From: Bordetella sp.
Lineage (GTDB): Bacteria; Pseudomonadota; Gammaproteobacteria; Burkholderiales; Burkholderiaceae_B
Length of the DNA stretch: 64,000 bases
NCBI GenBank assembly: GCA_022818765.1
Contig: CP063810.1
Coordinates: forward strand, 451,533 to 515,532
Direction: 5' to 3'
Shown here: one piece after another, positions 1 to 10,966 of the stretch
Numbering within the stretch: position 1 is the stretch's first letter
Layout: the number at the start of each line of letters is the position of its first letter
The notes under the pieces: generated by a model
The model's database searches: none
Seen by the model: only the letters and a program-made list of their open reading frames with translations
Told to the model about the DNA's origin: nothing
Made by a program: the position numbers and the translations under genes

Positions 1-93
1 AATATTATTTTCAATAAAATATATTACTTACATCAATCTAACTTCTCTTAAAAGAGAAAAAAGAAAAATTTATAAAACAAAAATAAACTTTAA

Positions 94-1320
94 TTAATTT
101 TTAATTGATCCATAACGTGTTTTTACATATCGCTCAATTATTAATTGAAATTCCTGAGAAATGGATTCTCCTTTCAAAGTAATTTCATGTTTGCCATCTA
201 TAAAGACAGGAGCGGAAAGAGCTTCTCCTATACCTGGCAAACTAATTCCAATATCTGCATTTTGACTTTCACCGGGACCATTAACCACACATCCCATTAC
301 CGCAATATTCATATTTTCCACACCTGGATAATTAAATTTCCAAGAAGATATTTTTTCGTCTAAATAATTTTGAATACTATAAGCAAGTTCTTGAAAAAAA
401 CTGCTATTTGTTCTTCCACAACCTGGACAGGAAATTACCATGGGTTTAAAACTACGAATACCCATAGCTTGTAAAATTTCAATAGCTATCTTAACTTCAT
501 TACTGCGATTTCCATTTGGTTCCGGCGTTAATGATAGACGGATCGTATCACCTATTCCTTCTTGCATAAGTATAGATAGTGCTGCTGTAGAAGCTACAAT
601 ACCTTTAGTTCCTAACCCTGCTTCAGTTAAGCCTAAGTGCAAAGGATAAGAACTTTTCAATGATAAATTCTTATAAACTTTAATTAAATCTTGTACTTGA
701 CTTACCTTACAAGACAAAATTATAGAATTTTTTGGAAGTCCTATTTCTTCGGCACGCTTCGCACTATTAATCGCTGAAGTCACCAGCGTGTCTTGAATTA
801 CAGACCTTTTATCTAATGGATAAGATTTTTTGCTATTCTCAAGCATTTTTTGAGATAAAAGATCATTATCTAAACTTCCCCAATTAACTCCAATTCGAAC
901 AGGTTTTTCATAAAGACAAGCTAATTCTATCATTTTCGCAAAATTATCTTGTCGTCTTTTTCCTATACCAACATTCCCAGGATTTATTCTATACTTTGAC
1001 AAAGCCATTGCACAATCAGGGAAATCAGCTAATAATTTATGACCATTGTAATGAAAATCACCTACTATCGGAGTATTTATTTTCATTTTGTCAAGATGAT
1101 CTCTAATAGCTGGAACACTGTTTGCAGCACTTACATTATTAACTGGAATACGAACCAAATCTGACCCGGCTAAAGTTAATTCTTTTATTTGAATAGCTGT
1201 TTCATATATATCTGCAGTATTTGTATTGGTCATTGATTGTACAATAATAGGAGATTTTCCTCCTATTGTGACGATATTATCATTCCAAGCAACATCAACA
1301 GAATATGTAAATTTTCTCAA
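94..1320 (-). CDS. ispG: 4-hydroxy-3-methylbut-2-enyl diphosphate synthase (flavodoxin/ferredoxin), IspG/GcpE
   Basis: Catalyses the next-to-last step of the MEP isoprenoid pathway, reducing methylerythritol cyclodiphosphate to HMBPP with a 4Fe-4S cluster. The 408-residue protein begins with the TIM-barrel segment [14 protein letters not shown] and ends in the reductase-like domain. The cluster ligands are visible as CPGC near residues 298 and 301 and MGC near 344, followed by NGPGE. The length fits the longer betaproteobacterial form rather than the roughly 370-residue E. coli enzyme. It follows rlmN with a 40-base gap; the order ndk-rlmN-ispG is the Burkholderiales order with the usual pilF and rodZ genes missing. 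It depends on the ISC system encoded at 20-24.5 kb. Confidence 0.97.
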   Translation of the reverse strand: MRKFTYSVDVAWNDNIVTIGGKSPIIVQSMTNTNTADIYETAIQIKELTLAGSDLVRIPVNNVSAANSVPAIRDHLDKMKINTPIVGDFHYNGHKLLADFPDCAMALSKYRINPGNVGIGKRRQDNFAKMIELACLYEKPVRIGVNWGSLDNDLLSQKMLENSKKSYPLDKRSVIQDTLVTSAINSAKRAEEIGLPKNSIILSCKVSQVQDLIKVYKNLSLKSSYPLHLGLTEAGLGTKGIVASTAALSILMQEGIGDTIRLSLTPEPNGNRSNEVKIAIEILQAMGIRSFKPMVISCPGCGRTNSSFFQELAYSIQNYLDEKISSWKFNYPGVENMNIAVMGCVVNGPGESQNADIGISLPGIGEALSAPVFIDGKHEITLKGESISQEFQLIIERYVKTRYGSIKN

Positions 1321-1360
1321 AATATTTCCAATTGATTATATTAATAATGAAATAATTTAT

Positions 1361-2500
1361 TTAATTAATGTAAGTCTCTTGTTTTCGGATTGTTATCCGA
1401 TTAAACACTTTTCCAACCAATTGACCACATGCAGCATCAATATCAATACCTCGTGTTTTTCTAACCGTTGTGACTATTCCAGCATCGTTAAGTTTTTGCA
1501 CAAAATTATAAATTTTAGATAAAGAAGAGCATTTAAATCCTGAATTTTGAAAAGAATTGAAAGGAATCAAGTTTATTTTGCAACTTATTTGACGAGCTAA
1601 ATTAATAAGTTCTTTCACATGTTTTTCAGTGTCGTTTACAGAATCTATCATACAATATTCAAATGTGAGAAACTTTCTAGGAGCATAAACTAAATAACGT
1701 TCACAGGCTTCTAAAAGACATTTTAAAGGATATTTTTTATTAATAGGTACTAACTCATCACGCAAAGAATCATTTGCGGCGTGCAATGAAACAGCTAAAG
1801 CTACAGGACAATCTTTAGATAATCGATCCATTATAGGAACTATACCAGAAGTGGAAATAGTTACTCGGCGACGTGATAATGCATAAGCATTATCATCAAC
1901 TAGTAACCGAAGGGCTGGTAATACTTCCTTATAATTTAGTAAAGGTTCTCCCATTCCCATGAAAACAACATTAGTTATTTTTTGAAAATTGTTATGAGAA
2001 TACTTATGATTTATATCTTTTTTCTTAAAAGAATGAGATTTTTCTATCAAATATTTTGTTAGCCAAATCTGGCTAATAATCTCATTTGTATTAAGATTTC
2101 GATTGAAACCCTGATAACCAGTTGCACAAAATTTACAATTCACTGTGCAACCAATTTGACTAGAGATACACAAAGTACCTCTATCATTTTCAGGAATGAA
2201 TACAGTTTCAATTAGATTATTTGTTCCAACATCAAACAACCATTTAACAGTTCCATCAGATGAATATTTCTGAGTATGAATAGGTAATGCTTCAATAAAA
2301 GCTCTTTCCGTCAAAAATTTTCGAAATTCAAAAGATAAGTCTGTCATCGATTCAAAAGAATTTATGCAAAATCTATGAATCCACTTTTGTAACTGCACAG
2401 TACGAAATGCTTGATAACCCCATTTCTGCATTAAGTTGGATAAGGCTAAATAATCTAATCCAATTAAATTAATACGTTCAGCTAATACATTTTCATTCAT
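1361..2500 (-). CDS. rlmN: Dual-specificity RNA methyltransferase RlmN (23S rRNA A2503 / tRNA A37)
   Basis: Radical-SAM enzyme that makes 2-methyladenosine in 23S rRNA and some tRNAs. The radical-SAM cluster motif CTVNCKFC (CX3CX2C) lies near residues 118-125. The downstream GMGEPLLNY motif is the SAM-binding GGEP equivalent, and the resolving cysteine near the C-terminus is in DAACGQL. A longer frame starts at a TTG 15 bases upstream; I prefer the ATG because the protein then starts close to where family members do. It lies 25 bases after ndk and 40 bases before ispG on the same strand, so these three probably form one transcript. The frame is intact. Confidence 0.96.
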   Translation of the reverse strand: MNENVLAERINLIGLDYLALSNLMQKWGYQAFRTVQLQKWIHRFCINSFESMTDLSFEFRKFLTERAFIEALPIHTQKYSSDGTVKWLFDVGTNNLIETVFIPENDRGTLCISSQIGCTVNCKFCATGYQGFNRNLNTNEIISQIWLTKYLIEKSHSFKKKDINHKYSHNNFQKITNVVFMGMGEPLLNYKEVLPALRLLVDDNAYALSRRRVTISTSGIVPIMDRLSKDCPVALAVSLHAANDSLRDELVPINKKYPLKCLLEACERYLVYAPRKFLTFEYCMIDSVNDTEKHVKELINLARQISCKINLIPFNSFQNSGFKCSSLSKIYNFVQKLNDAGIVTTVRKTRGIDIDAACGQLVGKVFNRITIRKQETYIN

Positions 2501-2525
2501 AAATGAAATTTTCAAAATTTAAAAA

Positions 2526-2966
2526 TCAAGAATTATAAATATTAATTTCAGGAAAGAAGAAAGAAATTTCAAACTTTGCTGTCTCTAATGAATCAGAACC
2601 ATGAACTGCATTAGCTTCAATACTATCTGAAAAATCAAATCTAATAGAGCCTGGAATTGCTTTTTTAGGATCTGTATCTCCCATTAAATCACGATTCTTT
2701 TGAATAGCATCAAACCCTTCAAGAACTTGTACAAAAATTGGGCCTGATATCATAAAATTAACCAAGTCATTAAAAAATACTCGGTTATTATGTATGGAAT
2801 AAAATTGCTCAGCTTCTTTTTTAGATAATTGTAATAATCGAGCTGCTATAATTTTTAATCCAGCATCCTCAAAACGAGATAAAATTTGACCAATTTTTCT
2901 TTTAGAAACAGCGTCTGGCTTAAGAATTGAAAGAGTTTGTTGTTTTTTTAGTTTAGAATTGTTCAT
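2526..2966 (-). CDS. ndk: Nucleoside diphosphate kinase
   Basis: Exchanges gamma-phosphate between nucleoside triphosphates and diphosphates through a phosphohistidine. The protein is 146 residues, close to the usual 141-143. The hallmark NAVHGSDS motif with catalytic His near residue 122 is intact, and the N-terminal [10 protein letters not shown] nucleotide-binding segment is typical. It is the first gene of an ndk-rlmN-ispG run, and its promoter should lie in the 250-base gap shared with the divergent valS. No clear Shine-Dalgarno sequence precedes the ATG, as for many genes here. Confidence 0.97.
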   Translation of the reverse strand: MNNSKLKKQQTLSILKPDAVSKRKIGQILSRFEDAGLKIIAARLLQLSKKEAEQFYSIHNNRVFFNDLVNFMISGPIFVQVLEGFDAIQKNRDLMGDTDPKKAIPGSIRFDFSDSIEANAVHGSDSLETAKFEISFFFPEINIYNS

Positions 2967-3140
2967 TTTAAATTGAGAAAAAATTAATTGAAGTTAATTA
3001 AAGTTTTTAAAACGTAAAGATACGTTTCATATTTATGAAATATAAAACATCAAATATGGTTAAAAATTTAGTCAAAATATTGATTTTTCTAAAAAAATAA
3101 AGACTAATCGACTGATTCTATCATGTATCGCACTTTTAAT

Positions 3141-3154
3141 TTCATTTAAATGAA
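3141..3154. repeat. 14-bp perfect palindrome in the ndk/valS divergent gap
   Basis: TTCATTTAAATGAA reads the same on both strands and sits 77 bases before valS in the shared ndk/valS promoter region. It could be an operator, but A/T-only palindromes are expected by chance in this base composition. Low weight. Confidence 0.3.
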
Positions 3155-3231
3155 TCTCAAAATATTCGAACCAATTCAAAAATCTGAATTTTTCTATAAT
3201 AAATATTAGTTTTAATTTGTTTTCTGGAACC

Positions 3232-6156
3232 ATGATGATTCAAAACTTATTCCCAATTATTTCAGTTGAATCTGAAAAAGATCTTACAAAAAATTTTGAA
3301 CCAAATAAAATTGAATCCTATTGGTCTTCAAAATGGGAGAAGGAAGGCTTTTTTCATACTAACGGGAATGTTAAAACAAAAAAATTCGATGATAAACAAA
3401 AACCATTTTTCATACAATTTCCTCCTCCAAATGTTACTGGAAATTTACATATGGGGCATGCGTTTAATCAAACAATCATGGATAGTATAGCTAGATACCA
3501 AAGAATGTCTGGAAAAGATTTAATTTTCATTCCAGGGACTGATCATGCTGGTATTGCAACGCAATTAATTGTCGAAAGACAAATGGATGCTGAAAAAATT
3601 TCTCGTTACGAAATTGGGAGGGAAAAATTTCTAGAAAGAATATGGGATTGGAAGGATAAATCTAGAAAAAATATTACTACACAAATTCGTCGTTTGGGTA
3701 CTTCGACTGATTGGTCTCGTGAATATTTTACTATGGATAAACAAGTATCAAATGGAGTAATAGAAGCCTTCGTAAAACTTTACAATCAAGGTTTGATATA
3801 CCGTGGAAAAAGATTGGTTAACTGGGATCCTATACTTCTTACAGCTATATCAGATTTAGAAGTAAAATCCGAAGAAATAGATGGATATATGGTATATGTT
3901 CTTTACCCATTTTCCGATGGGCCAAAAAATATTCTAGATAAAAGAGGCAATAGACAAGTATTGATGGGGTTAACTATTGCTACCACCCGTCCAGAGACTA
4001 TACCTGCTGATTCTGCAATTTGCGTACATCCGAACGATGATCGTTATAAAGAATTTATTGGAAAAACAGTAAATCTTCCATTATGTGATCGAAAAATTCC
4101 TATTATTTCTGATGAATTTGTTGATATTAAATTTGGGACTGGTTGTGTCAAAATAACAGGTGCTCATGATTTTAATGACTACACCTGTTCTATTCGTCAT
4201 AATCTTTCCATAGTTTCAATATTTACTCCAGATTGTCATATGAATGACAACGCACCTGAAAAATTTCAAGGTTTGGATCGTTTTGATGCCAGGAAATTAA
4301 TTATTCAGGAATTACAAGAAGCAAAATACTTAGTAAAAATTGAAAATCATAAAATCATGCAACCTATAGGAGATCGAAGTGGGGCTATCTTAGAACCTAT
4401 GCTAACAAACCAATGGTTTATGAATATGACAAAACCTGCTCCAGAAGGAACTATTAATTCTGGAAAGAGTATTTCAGAAATAGGATTGAATGTTGTTGAA
4501 CAAGGCTTAATCAAATTTTATCCAAAAAATTGGAAGAATATCTATGTAAATTGGCTAAATAATATCGAGGATTGGTGTATTTCACGACAATTATGGTGGG
4601 GACATCAAATCCCAGCTTGGTATTCTTCTAGTGGAAAAATCATTGTTGCATCAAATAAAACAGAAGCCATTCAAAAGGCTAAAGATATGAATATTTCAGG
4701 TGATCTAAAACAAGATCCAGATGTATTAGATACCTGGTTTTCTTCTTCTTTGATTCCATTAACAACTTTTGGATGGCCAAAAAATACCATTGATCTGGAA
4801 CGTTTTTTATCTTCTGGATTATTGGTTTCCGGATTTGATATTATATTTTTTTGGGTTGCTCGCATGATTATGATGTCAACTCATTTAACAGGACAAGTTC
4901 CTTTTAAAGATATTTGTATACATGGTTTAGTTTGTGATTCTGAAGGTCAAAAAATGAGTAAATCTAAGGGCAATACCTTAGATCCTATAGATCTTATTGA
5001 TGGTATTGAATTAAAAAATCTTCTTAGTAAACGGATTCTTGGACTTTCTGATTCTAAAAAAATAAAAAATATTCAAGAACATACAAAAAAGCAGTATCCA
5101 AATGGAATACCATCATTTGGAACTGATGCGCTTAGGTTAACAATGGCATCTTACGCAACTCCAGGGTATAACATAAATTTTGATCTTAGTCGTTGTGAAG
5201 GTTACCGAAATTTTTGTAATAAACTTTGGAATGCAGGACGTTTTATTTTAATAAATATAAAAAAATACAATTTCCATAAATTTTCTGAAAAATTCGAATA
5301 TTCATTTACTGATTATTGGATAATTTCACGATTAGAAATTCTCAAATCAAAATTAGTTCAGAGTTTTTCTAATTACAGATTAGATAATATTGCAAATTAT
5401 TTATATCATTTTATGTGGAATGAATATTGTGATTGGTATTTAGAATTTGCCAAAGTACAGATCGAAAATGGATCTAAATACCAAAGATTTACTACATTCT
5501 ACACACTTATTACTGTTTTCGAATCTTTTCTAAGATTAGCCCATCCTATCATCCCTTTTATTACAGAAGAACTTTGGCAAAAAATATTTCCTTTAGCAAA
5601 TTCAGAAAATAGAGATAATTTAAAGGGTCAAAGTATAAGCTTACAAACTTATCCCGCTTTAAATAATAATTTAATTAACGAAAAAGCAGAATTTGAAGTT
5701 TCAGAGTTACAAAATCAAATTGAAGCTATTAGAACATTAAAAGAAAGAATCAATTTCCAATCAAATAGAAACTCATCATTAATTATTAAAGGAGATTCAG
5801 TTATTTTATATCGCAACAAACCATACTTTTCTAACATTGAAAAAGTAACTCAGATTCGAATTGTTGATTCATTGCCACATATGACTAATGCATTAATACA
5901 AACAACTGGAAAAACAGCTTTTATGTTTGATATTGAAATAGATGTTTCAACAGAATTGGAGAGATTAAGCAAGCAAATAACTCAACTTAAGAATAAAGCA
6001 TATATATCTATAAACAAATTAAAAAATTCAAATTTTGTTAATAGAGCGCCTGAAACTATCGTTAACAAAGAAAAAAATCGATTGAAAGAATTTCTTGATT
6101 CTATTGAAAAACTTAAAGAACAATATAAAAAAATTGAAATTAGAAAAAATGTTTAG
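3232..6156 (+). CDS. valS: Valyl-tRNA synthetase
   Basis: Class I synthetase that charges tRNA-Val and edits threonine. The ATP-site HIGH-type motif appears as NLHMGH near residue 74, and the KMSKS loop is in GQKMSKSKGN near residue 574. The CP1 editing domain lies between them (TTRPETIPADSAICVHP). The C-terminal tail is a Lys/Glu-rich coiled coil typical of ValS. The frame can be extended to a TTG at 3217, but the paired ATGs at 3232 and 3235 are better starts. About 975 residues, slightly longer than the usual 950, and intact. It is transcribed away from ndk and converges on trmD with a 28-base gap. Confidence 0.97.
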   Translation: MMIQNLFPIISVESEKDLTKNFEPNKIESYWSSKWEKEGFFHTNGNVKTKKFDDKQKPFFIQFPPPNVTGNLHMGHAFNQTIMDSIARYQRMSGKDLIFIPGTDHAGIATQLIVERQMDAEKISRYEIGREKFLERIWDWKDKSRKNITTQIRRLGTSTDWSREYFTMDKQVSNGVIEAFVKLYNQGLIYRGKRLVNWDPILLTAISDLEVKSEEIDGYMVYVLYPFSDGPKNILDKRGNRQVLMGLTIATTRPETIPADSAICVHPNDDRYKEFIGKTVNLPLCDRKIPIISDEFVDIKFGTGCVKITGAHDFNDYTCSIRHNLSIVSIFTPDCHMNDNAPEKFQGLDRFDARKLIIQELQEAKYLVKIENHKIMQPIGDRSGAILEPMLTNQWFMNMTKPAPEGTINSGKSISEIGLNVVEQGLIKFYPKNWKNIYVNWLNNIEDWCISRQLWWGHQIPAWYSSSGKIIVASNKTEAIQKAKDMNISGDLKQDPDVLDTWFSSSLIPLTTFGWPKNTIDLERFLSSGLLVSGFDIIFFWVARMIMMSTHLTGQVPFKDICIHGLVCDSEGQKMSKSKGNTLDPIDLIDGIELKNLLSKRILGLSDSKKIKNIQEHTKKQYPNGIPSFGTDALRLTMASYATPGYNINFDLSRCEGYRNFCNKLWNAGRFILINIKKYNFHKFSEKFEYSFTDYWIISRLEILKSKLVQSFSNYRLDNIANYLYHFMWNEYCDWYLEFAKVQIENGSKYQRFTTFYTLITVFESFLRLAHPIIPFITEELWQKIFPLANSENRDNLKGQSISLQTYPALNNNLINEKAEFEVSELQNQIEAIRTLKERINFQSNRNSSLIIKGDSVILYRNKPYFSNIEKVTQIRIVDSLPHMTNALIQTTGKTAFMFDIEIDVSTELERLSKQITQLKNKAYISINKLKNSNFVNRAPETIVNKEKNRLKEFLDSIEKLKEQYKKIEIRKNV

Positions 6157-6184
6157 ATTTACTAATTAAATATTATCCGATTTT

Positions 6185-6952
6185 CTATGAAATATAATCC
6201 TGAATAATTTGTTCATCTGATTCACTTATCAGACCTTCATTTTTAGCATTCACAATAAGGTCAGGTCGTTTTTTAGCTGTTAAAATTAAAGATTCACGCC
6301 GTTTCCATTCAGAAATTTTCTCGTGATTTCCGCTTAATAAACATTCTGGCACACAAGAATTTTTGTAAATTCTAGGACGCGTATAATGAGGATTATCTAA
6401 CAATCCTTTAAGGTTTGGATGAAAAGAATCTTGTTGAGAACTCTGATTATTGTTTAAAACACCAGGCAATAACCGGACAACAGCATCAATTATTGCTAAA
6501 GCAGCTATTTCACCACCTGAAATTACAAAATCACCCAAAGATAATTCTTGTGTTACACAGCGATCTATAAATCTCTGATCAACTCCTTTATAACGGCCAC
6601 AAATTAAAATTCCTCCTGAACCGTTTGATAAACATTTAGCTTGTTTTTGGTTAAAAGGGATTCCAGTAGGAGTTAATAAAATAATAGGAGGAATATTTTT
6701 ATCCAAACCTTCTTGAGCACGAGCTTTTAAAACTGAATTTGTTGTTCTTTCTAAAGAATCTGCTTTCATTACCATTCCAGGCCCACCTCCATAAGGACGA
6801 TCATCCACAGAAGAATTTCCATTTTCTGTAAAATCTTTTGGATTCCAAACATGTAATTTCCATAAAGATTTTAAATATGCTCGCCCAATTACTCCATATT
6901 TACAAGAAGATATAAATATTTCTGGAAATAAACTAATAACATCAATTCTCAT
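6185..6952 (-). CDS. trmD: tRNA (guanine-N1)-methyltransferase TrmD
   Basis: SPOUT-family enzyme that methylates G37 of tRNAs with a G36G37 sequence and so guards the reading frame. 255 residues counted from MRIDVISLFPEIF. The trefoil-knot SAM site is visible in RYKGVDQRFI and SLGDFVISGGE. I chose the ATG at 6952 because it overlaps the rimM stop by one base (TAATG), a usual translational coupling arrangement; a longer frame upstream has no support. It is the last gene of rpsP-rimM-trmD; rplS, which normally follows, is absent here. Confidence 0.96.
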   Translation of the reverse strand: MRIDVISLFPEIFISSCKYGVIGRAYLKSLWKLHVWNPKDFTENGNSSVDDRPYGGGPGMVMKADSLERTTNSVLKARAQEGLDKNIPPIILLTPTGIPFNQKQAKCLSNGSGGILICGRYKGVDQRFIDRCVTQELSLGDFVISGGEIAALAIIDAVVRLLPGVLNNNQSSQQDSFHPNLKGLLDNPHYTRPRIYKNSCVPECLLSGNHEKISEWKRRESLILTAKKRPDLIVNAKNEGLISESDEQIIQDYIS

Positions 6953-7551
6953 TAGAAATGCACAGACCAAATACTATCAATACGACGTGATTTTATATTT
7001 ACCGAACTAATATATGCGTTTACAAATGGAACAAGCATTTCAAATGATGAGTTTTTTGAATTAAAAATAAATTGATTATTTTTAGATTGATACATATCTT
7101 TTTGACAAACAATTTTCAATAAAGCATGAGCTCCATTATCTAATACATCTTTCACAAAACCTATTTGAACAAGTTTTTTATCATCCATTCCATAAAAAGC
7201 ACAACCAATTAAATCTATGAAATAGTACTCATCTTTATTTGTTTTAGGAAAAGAATCACGTGGTATGCATATTTGATATCCTTTTAGATTCTCTGCTTGA
7301 GTTCTATCATTTACTCCTTGTAATTTAACTGTTAGTTTTTTACCTTTTGAAGAAACCTGTAATACTTTATAATATACAGGAAGTGGATATCGATTTTCAA
7401 TATGAGGATCAGATAAGTACCACTCGTTTAAAGAAGGCAAAATACTTAATTCCGGATCCAAAACTTTAAAAGTCAACCAACCCTTTAATCCATATGGAAA
7501 ACTAATGTAACCTAAATTAATAAAGTTACTAATTTTTGACTTTTGAGTCAT
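6952..7551 (-). CDS. rimM: Ribosome maturation factor RimM
   Basis: 16S processing factor that binds ribosomal protein S19 during 30S assembly. About 199 residues with the N-terminal RimM beta-barrel (FINLGYISFPYGLKGWL) and a C-terminal PRC-barrel containing KLVQIGFVKDVLDNGAHALL. The ATG at 7551 is preferred to an in-frame TTG nine bases upstream. The start is 11 bases after the rpsP stop, and the gene overlaps trmD by one base, so it is translated within the rpsP operon. Confidence 0.95.
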   Translation of the reverse strand: MTQKSKISNFINLGYISFPYGLKGWLTFKVLDPELSILPSLNEWYLSDPHIENRYPLPVYYKVLQVSSKGKKLTVKLQGVNDRTQAENLKGYQICIPRDSFPKTNKDEYYFIDLIGCAFYGMDDKKLVQIGFVKDVLDNGAHALLKIVCQKDMYQSKNNQFIFNSKNSSFEMLVPFVNAYISSVNIKSRRIDSIWSVHF

Positions 7552-7562
7552 GAAAAACAATG

Positions 7563-7826
7563 TTAATTTTTACTGTTACTTGCTGTCACAGTAAATTTCT
7601 TAAATAACCTTTTAACAGATGGAGATAACTGAGCTCCATTTTTTAACCAATACTGAATTCGGTCTACAGAGATTTTAAAATCATTAAATGATTTTTCAGA
7701 TAAGGGGTTATAAAAACCAACTTTTTCGATAAATCGGCCATCTCTCTTACTACGAGAATCTGCTGCAACTAAACTATAAAAAGGCCGTTTTTTAGCTCCA
7801 CCTCGGGCCAAACGAATTACTACCAT
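7563..7826 (-). CDS. rpsP: 30S ribosomal protein S16
   Basis: Small-subunit protein of 87 residues beginning [17 protein letters not shown], the usual S16 N-terminus. A good Shine-Dalgarno sequence (AAGGTGAG) lies about 9 bases upstream of the ATG, which fixes the start. It is the first gene of the rpsP-rimM-trmD operon. A plausible sigma-70 promoter is seen about 110 bases upstream. Confidence 0.97.
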   Translation of the reverse strand: MVVIRLARGGAKKRPFYSLVAADSRSKRDGRFIEKVGFYNPLSEKSFNDFKISVDRIQYWLKNGAQLSPSVKRLFKKFTVTASNSKN

Positions 7827-7936
7827 AGTATCATACTCACCTTAGTTAATCGGAATTTCTTACAATTTTAACATCTGATGTTTCAAACTTCTAGTATTGT
7901 CCCAAAAGATATCAAATCAATGATGTTCAATTTATC

Positions 7937-7966
7937 ACTATAAAATATAGAATGTATAAACATCAA
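7937..7966 (-). promoter_or_regulatory. Candidate sigma-70 promoter for rpsP-rimM-trmD
   Basis: On the minus strand, TTGATG is followed after 18 bases by TATAGT, a 4/6 and 5/6 match to the -35 and -10 boxes. It lies between tusA and rpsP, about 110 bases before the rpsP start, where an operon promoter is expected. The match is by eye in AT-rich DNA. Confidence 0.4.
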
Positions 7967-7984
7967 TAAAAACATAAATTTTAT

Positions 7985-8215
7985 TTATTTTCGACAAATA
8001 TAGTGTTCCACTACTCCTTTCTCTAATTGTTTTTGAATTAATAAGACATTTTTAGTTTGTTTTGAAAACAACTGAAAATCATAAATAGAGTTTTGATCAG
8101 TAGTTATTATTTTAAGTATTTGTTCACTTTTCATATTAAATAATGCTTTCTTTGCACGTAGAATCGGCAAAGGACAAGTCAAATATTTTGCGTCAATTTC
8201 TATATCAAATTTCAT
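7985..8215 (-). CDS. tusA: TusA/SirA-family sulfurtransferase
   Basis: A 76-residue protein with the TusA signature KYLTCPLPILRAKKAL, where the Cys of CPxP carries persulfide sulfur. In E. coli TusA takes sulfur from IscS and passes it on for 2-thiouridine formation in tRNA. Other family members serve other sulfur carriers, so the exact role is inferred. The likely donor IscS is encoded at 23.3-24.5 kb. It starts 18 bases after the alaS stop on the same strand and probably shares its transcript. Confidence 0.85.
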   Translation of the reverse strand: MKFDIEIDAKYLTCPLPILRAKKALFNMKSEQILKIITTDQNSIYDFQLFSKQTKNVLLIQKQLEKGVVEHYICRK

Positions 8216-8233
8216 AATTAATTTAGATATTTT

Positions 8234-10873
8234 CTACCTGTTCTGAAGTTTATTTTCAATCCATTTATGCAAAATGGAAATTATATCTGATGATATCCCA
8301 TTTATAACACTAATCCCCATTGCAATGGTAGAATTACCGCCTCCTTTTCCATTAATTTTTTTTGTCAAAAATACCATCATTTCATCTGCTTTAATATAAT
8401 TTTTAATATCGTTAGTTACGCTTAAAACCAATTGCAACCTTCCTTGAGAGAACGAGGTTAACAATATTATTGATATTTTTAATCGATCTCTTAAATGTTC
8501 AGATACACGTCGAAGTAACTTTTTATCAATATTAGAAACTGATTCAATTAATAAATTAATACCTTTAATATCATATGGTTTAATTTTTATTTCTAATTCT
8601 TTAGAGATGCTCAAAGCCAGTTTTTCATAAGTTTCACTTATTTTTTTTTCTAAATCTTTAGAAGTTTTCTGAATTTGTAGAATACGACTACCAGCATTTT
8701 CTGGTTTATCATGTAAAATATTTGCTATGCTGAAAAGCAAAGAATTTTGACTTTGCATCCAAGAAAGAACATTTTTCCCAGTAACAGCTTGTATGCGGCG
8801 AATTCCAGAACCAATTGATTCTTGAGAAATAATCTTAAAAGATCCAATATCTCCTGTTCGCTTTACATGTGTTCCTACACATAGTTCTTTTGAAAATCCA
8901 ATATCAACAACACGCACAATATCTTTATATTTTTCAGTAAATAATGCTACAGCTCGATGTTTTATTGCTTCTGTATATGTCATACTAATAATCTTAGTTA
9001 ATTTATTATCTAATATTTGACTGTTAACCATATTTTCTATTTTAAGGATTTGTTCGACTGTCATTGGAATAGCTTGATTAAAATCAAATCGAATTTTTTC
9101 TGAATCAATCAATGATCCATGCTGTTTAATATGATTTCCAAGAATTTGATATAAAGTTTCATGTAAAAGATGAGTCGCTGAATGATTTCGTTGGATCGAT
9201 TTTCTATGTTCAATATCAACATGAGCTGAAAGAAATTTTCCTGGAAAGATTGTTCCAGATTCTACTAAACCATAATGACCAAATATTCCTGGTTGTATTT
9301 CCTGTGTATCTGAAACTAAGAATCGTGTTAAGTTATTTTCTTCAAGCGAACCTATATCTCCAATTTGACCTCCTGATTCTGCATAAAATGGTGTTTTATC
9401 TAAAACAATAACTACTTGTTGTCCAACTGAAGCTTGATTGATACTTTCTCCATTGAGCAATATAGCAACTATCTTTACTTTATTAATTTGTAATTTTTCA
9501 TAACCAACAAAATATGTTTTTTTTCCTCTATAATTGACTCTTTCAAAATATTGAGAACGCATATTCGAAGATCGAGCCAAATTTCTTTGTTTTGTCATGG
9601 ACAATTGAAATTCTTCCATATTCACATCAATTTTATATTCATGACAAATATCTGTTGTTAAATCAACAGGAAAACCATAAGTATCATAAAGAGAGAAAAT
9701 AGTTTTTCCATCTAATTTGTCTCCAACATTCATACTATCTAAAGAATTTTTTAGTATTTTCATACCTTTGCCAAGCGTTTCTTCAAAACGTTCTTCTTCC
9801 TGTTTTATAGTTTGAATGATATATGAATCTTTATTATCAAGTTCTGGGAAACTCCCTCTCATTTCAGAAATTAAATCAGGAACTAATTTGTGAAAAAAAG
9901 GCTTAATTTGACCTAATTTATAACCATGTCGAAAAGCTCTTCGTATAATTCGTCTTAACACATAACCTCTGCCTTCATTGCTAGGAATAATACCATCTGA
10001 AATTAAAAACGAAGAAGATCGAATATGATCGGCTATGACCTTTAATGAATTATTGGATAAATCATTAATATTAGTTTCACGAGATGAAGCTAATATTAAT
10101 GATTTAAACAAATCAGTATCATAATTTGAATGGACTCCTTGAAGTACAGCAGCTAATCGTTCTAGACCCATTCCTGTATCAACACAGGGTGTAGGTATTG
10201 GAATCATTTTTCCAGAAATATGACAATCGAATTGCATAAAAACTAGATTCCAGATTTCAATATAACGGTCATTTCTATTTTCTAATGAGTCAGAAATTCT
10301 TTTCCGAAAATTTAAACCGTAATCATAAAAAATTTCCGAACAAGGCCCACAAGGGCCTGTCTCAGACATTTTCCAAAAATTATCTGAATCATATTGAGAA
10401 TTTTTCTTATCTCCTACACGAATAATTTGATTAGAAGGCACTCCTATTTTTGAATTCCAAATTTCATAAGATTCTGCATCATCTTTATAAACAGATATCA
10501 ACAATTTTTCAGAAGGCAATTTATAAATATCAGTTAATAATTTCCATGCATAGTAAATTGCATCATATTTGAAGTAATCTCCAAAACTAAAATTTCCTAG
10601 CATTTCAAAAAATGTATGGTGCCTAGTTGTGTAACCTACATTTTCAAGATCATTATGTTTTCCTCCCGCTCGAATACACCTTTGTAATGACACAACCTTT
10701 TTATGTAAAGGCTCTTCTTTTCCTGTAAATATATTTTTAAACTGCACCATTCCAGAATTAGTGAAAAGCAAGGATGGATCTGAAATTGGTATAAGAGATG
10801 AAGAAGGAACTATTTTATGTCCTTCTGACTGAAAAAATTGAAGAAATTTTCTTCGAATATCAAAAGATTTCAT
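8234..10873 (-). CDS. alaS: Alanyl-tRNA synthetase
   Basis: Class II synthetase that charges tRNA-Ala and edits mischarged Ser and Gly. 879 residues, normal length. The catalytic core begins MKSFDIRRKFLQFFQSEGH, and motif 2 is in TRHHTFFEMLGNFSFGDYF. The editing-domain zinc ligands are seen in HSATH and CVGTH, and a glycine-rich C-Ala domain ends the protein (INGKGGGNSTIAMG). Intact. tusA follows at 18 bases; prfB is transcribed in the opposite direction from a gap of about 90 bases. Confidence 0.97.
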   Translation of the reverse strand: MKSFDIRRKFLQFFQSEGHKIVPSSSLIPISDPSLLFTNSGMVQFKNIFTGKEEPLHKKVVSLQRCIRAGGKHNDLENVGYTTRHHTFFEMLGNFSFGDYFKYDAIYYAWKLLTDIYKLPSEKLLISVYKDDAESYEIWNSKIGVPSNQIIRVGDKKNSQYDSDNFWKMSETGPCGPCSEIFYDYGLNFRKRISDSLENRNDRYIEIWNLVFMQFDCHISGKMIPIPTPCVDTGMGLERLAAVLQGVHSNYDTDLFKSLILASSRETNINDLSNNSLKVIADHIRSSSFLISDGIIPSNEGRGYVLRRIIRRAFRHGYKLGQIKPFFHKLVPDLISEMRGSFPELDNKDSYIIQTIKQEEERFEETLGKGMKILKNSLDSMNVGDKLDGKTIFSLYDTYGFPVDLTTDICHEYKIDVNMEEFQLSMTKQRNLARSSNMRSQYFERVNYRGKKTYFVGYEKLQINKVKIVAILLNGESINQASVGQQVVIVLDKTPFYAESGGQIGDIGSLEENNLTRFLVSDTQEIQPGIFGHYGLVESGTIFPGKFLSAHVDIEHRKSIQRNHSATHLLHETLYQILGNHIKQHGSLIDSEKIRFDFNQAIPMTVEQILKIENMVNSQILDNKLTKIISMTYTEAIKHRAVALFTEKYKDIVRVVDIGFSKELCVGTHVKRTGDIGSFKIISQESIGSGIRRIQAVTGKNVLSWMQSQNSLLFSIANILHDKPENAGSRILQIQKTSKDLEKKISETYEKLALSISKELEIKIKPYDIKGINLLIESVSNIDKKLLRRVSEHLRDRLKISIILLTSFSQGRLQLVLSVTNDIKNYIKADEMMVFLTKKINGKGGGNSTIAMGISVINGISSDIISILHKWIENKLQNR

Positions 10874-10966
10874 TAGGAAAAATAAAGTTTTTTAAAAAAA
10901 TTAATTTAAAATAAAATGAATTGTTTAAAATTATCTTATAATAATATTCAATTAAAATGAATCATT

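Noticed and set aside
1..93. End of a neighbouring gene (hisS expected after ispG)
   Set aside because: The 93 bases show no coding similarity that I can recognise.
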